Origin: Gammaproteobacteria bacterium
GTDB lineage: Bacteria; Pseudomonadota; Gammaproteobacteria; Xanthomonadales; Marinicellaceae
Direction of reading: 5' to 3'
DNA length: 42,944 nucleotides
Assembly (NCBI GenBank): GCA_030430025.1
Contig: JAUIGR010000021.1
Span: 1 to 42,944 of the forward strand
Shown here: piece after piece, positions 41,037 through 42,944 of the stretch
How positions within the stretch are numbered: the first letter of the stretch is position 1
Layout: each line of letters begins with the position of its first letter
Notes under the pieces: generated by a model
Told to the model about the DNA's origin: nothing
Database searches by the model: none
The model's input: the letters and a program-made list of their open reading frames with translations, nothing else
Translations under genes and position numbers: made by a program

Positions 41037-41695
41037 ATCAAGATCAACTCAAAAATAAAGTGGCAGAGGCTGCGCTTGAATACATTAATCAAAAAGACGA
41101 CCTGATTATAGGAATTGGCACTGGTTCTACAGTTAATGCATTCATTGAACTACTACCCACAGTAAGAAATAAAATCCGTGGTTGTGTTTCAAGTTCAAAA
41201 ACCTCTACTGAAAAATTATTAACACTTGGCTTTGATGTGCTGGAACTAAACCATGTCAATGAATTACCACTGTATATTGATGGTGCTGATGAATGCGATG
41301 CTCACAATCGACTAATTAAAGGTGGTGGTGGCGCACTAACCCAAGAAAAAATCATTGCTGAAGCAGCATCAAAGTTCATTTGTATTGTTGATGAAAGTAA
41401 AATAGTACCTCTATTAGGCACATTTCCACTACCCATTGAAGTCATTCCTATGGCTCGCAGTATGGTTGCTCGGAAAATGGTGGCGTTGGGTGGACAACCG
41501 ATTTACCGGGAAAATTTTATAACTGACAATGGTAACATGATTATTGATGTCCATAATTTAAAAATCATTGACCCTATAGCCTTAGAACAAAAAATCAACC
41601 AAATACCTGGCATCGTTACTAATGGACTGTTTGCACGTCGTGGCGCCAACACCACCTTAATCGCCACATCATCTGGTAAAATCATAAAACAGTAA
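41033..41695 (+). CDS. rpiA: Ribose-5-phosphate isomerase A
   Basis: A 220-residue pentose-phosphate enzyme interconverting ribose-5-phosphate and ribulose-5-phosphate. Motifs are [10 protein letters not shown] at residues 26-35, DGADECD from 83 and [11 protein letters not shown] at 96-106 with the catalytic Glu. The length equals E. coli RpiA. It is coupled to fau by the ATGA overlap. The following 55 bases have a GGGAGG stretch but no clear terminator before repeat copy C. Confidence 0.96.
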   Translation: MNQDQLKNKVAEAALEYINQKDDLIIGIGTGSTVNAFIELLPTVRNKIRGCVSSSKTSTEKLLTLGFDVLELNHVNELPLYIDGADECDAHNRLIKGGGGALTQEKIIAEAASKFICIVDESKIVPLLGTFPLPIEVIPMARSMVARKMVALGGQPIYRENFITDNGNMIIDVHNLKIIDPIALEQKINQIPGIVTNGLFARRGANTTLIATSSGKIIKQ

Positions 41696-41750
41696 AACTT
41701 AATCCCGGGAGGCATATTAAATGAATCGCATTAGTTAATATATCTATAAA

Positions 41751-42030
41751 TACTCAAACCTAAAAAATGCATAAGCTATTGTTAAATATAAGAAATTATT
41801 TCCATTTTACACATTTTTATTCGCCGTTTCTATGCAGCTCTCAGGCTAACGTGAAAAAGTTTTCCAGAAACTTTTTTCTGGTCGATGGCATGACACACGA
41901 ATGTGCCGCATTGAGCCATCAGGCTCAAGTGAGGTCAAAAAACACCAGCAAAATCATACTTTTGTGGTTAATTGTTGTTTGACCGAATCTGAAAAAAGCC
42001 AGAATGGACTTTTTCAGGATTGACTACTTA
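41751..42030 (+). repeat. Dispersed structured repeat, copy C (forward, shorter)
   Basis: A forward copy of about 280 bases between rpiA and the beta-helix remnant. The ends are TACTCAAACCTAAAAAATG and TTTTTCAGGATTGACTACTTA. It lacks about 35 bases found in copies A and B (the part with TCGACCAGGAAACAGGTG). The core at 41851-41877 is identical to the other copies; TTGAGCC/GGCTCAA at 41911-41928 is a perfect stem. The GTGGCAC stem has decayed by substitutions. The last bases (TTA on this strand) give the TAA stop of the next gene. Confidence 0.88.
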
Positions 42031-42817
42031 AAAACCATCTTTAAAGATAAGATCATCATTTTCACTATCAAACTCGTAAGCACCAATGTCATATGGACCA
42101 TAAAAGTTGGTCACACCTGAATGGTCCACACCTCGACTTTTACCATCTAAATCTTTATCAACAGTACTGCCTTCAATATCATAACAATAGTCAATGGCAG
42201 ATGAACCCACAGCCAAATGATAATCACCTTGAGTTGTATCAACAAATATCTGATCCAATTCATCATTGACTACAACCACCGTACCATCTGCAACAATATT
42301 GGCATCATCACGCACCATCACACATTCAAAATGAGCATTTGCTATGTTACCTTGATAAACAGGCCCCACTTCATTCAACATGACGGAAGAATGAGCTTGA
42401 ATCTGACCATTTGTAGAATTTTTAATCAATGACGATGAATCATTTATTAATAGGTTATTGGCAATTGTTACGTATTCTAAAGCCAATTTTCCTGCTTGGA
42501 AAGTATCAAATAAACTACGACTAGTTCCATCTTGACCATTGTTGTGAATTATTGAATTGCTAATTTTCGCTTCCCCATCTTCTAGCGATCCAATAATGGC
42601 TTTATGAGCATTATTTTTTGTCATTACAGAACCACTGAGATCAATTATTGAGCCATTCAAGGACCTAAAAACACTTCCTCGATATGCATAATTATTATTA
42701 AATTGCAAACAAGCACCGGGAGACCAACACATTTGCTCATTTTCACCGCCTCCAGAACTACCAATTGCAATGACAACGGATTCGTTCTCTGCAGTGAGCG
42801 CACCACCTCCAATACTG
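42028..42817 (-). pseudogene. Parallel beta-helix surface protein, 5' part lost
   Basis: A beta-helix protein remnant with the choice-of-anchor Q type end: DYHLAVGSSAIDYCYDIEG, then DIGAYEFDSENDD and the last residues LIFKDGF. The first ATG in frame is at 42732, but the coding character continues upstream (SIGGGALTAENESVVIAIG) to the edge of the terminal repeat, and a stop lies inside that repeat. So the start has probably been removed by the repeat. At the 3' end the stop TAA belongs to the edge of repeat copy C. It is therefore a fragment between two repeats; whether any product is made is unknown. Confidence 0.75.
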
Positions 42818-42944
42818 TAATTAGTCAGTCCTGAAAAACAAATAAGAGATTGATATTAAATACAATGTTGTTGTTATACCTGTTATATTTCGACCGGCGA
42901 TGTTAAAATTATTGTTACTTTCTGGTCGAAATCATCAACAAAAT
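42818..42944 (+). repeat. Terminal repeat, right copy
   Basis: Begins TAATTAGTCAGTCCTGAAAA at the end of the beta-helix remnant and runs to the end of the window. It is the exact reverse complement of 1-127. It shares the terminal bases with the internal repeats and the motif TTTCTGGTCGAAA, but the remainder differs. The element is cut by the window end. Confidence 0.9.

Noticed and set aside
41767-41982. Plus-strand frame within repeat copy C (and the similar one at 31131-31334)
   Set aside because: It lies wholly in the repeat, with different starts and ends in each copy; treated as non-coding.
31017-42030. CRISPR array or integron attC cluster as explanation of the repeats
   Set aside because: Copies are kilobases apart, about 300 bases long and have no spacer or integrase arrangement.

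Overview
The window is a chromosomal stretch of a low-GC gammaproteobacterium. The evidence is a 14-gene nuo operon with separate nuoC and nuoD, the gyrA-tpiA-secG-tRNA-Leu-nuo order, and the zapA-6S RNA-fau-rpiA block. The genus is not provable by eye. A parallel beta-helix remnant ending in an IFKDGF tail is reminiscent of Marinicella-like marine lineages (weak inference). The two ends of the window are an exact 127-base inverted repeat, so the window is very probably one whole assembly contig that stops inside a dispersed repeat at both ends.

Layout. 1-630: end of a repeat element, then a decayed IS481-type transposase fragment. 631-28707 (all minus strand, read from right to left): asmA-like gene, low-molecular-weight phosphatase, tgt, gyrA, tpiA, secG, tRNA-Leu(GAG), a candidate 34-residue ORF, nuoA-N, purE, purK, hemA, prfA and a TPR lipoprotein. 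From nuoA to the TPR gene most neighbours overlap or lie within about 30 bases, which suggests one very long transcription unit joining respiratory complex I, purine synthesis, haem synthesis and translation termination. 28785-31001 (plus): ferredoxin-NADP reductase behind a good sigma-70 promoter, then an exported amidohydrolase. 31366-38633 (minus): RND efflux adaptor and permease (permease first) and a lipoprotein M16 zinc peptidase. 39012-41695: a UPF0149 gene (minus), diverging from a ZapB-like coiled-coil gene, zapA, 6S RNA, fau and rpiA (plus). 42028-42817: a beta-helix surface-protein remnant.

The least ordinary feature is a family of non-coding, hairpin-rich repeats of about 280-320 bases. 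Three copies lie at 31017-31328 (forward), 38701-39018 (reverse) and 41751-42030 (forward), and a related family is cut off at both window ends. They share terminal inverted repeats of the form TAATTAGTC..CCTGAAAAA and a 27-base identical core that forms a perfect 9-bp stem. The copies sit at gene 3' ends, and in two cases the element terminus supplies the stop codon of the neighbouring gene. The first two copies, in opposite orientation, bracket the efflux/M16 block. These elements look like MITE- or REP-like miniature mobile repeats. I cannot say without a search whether the family is already described.
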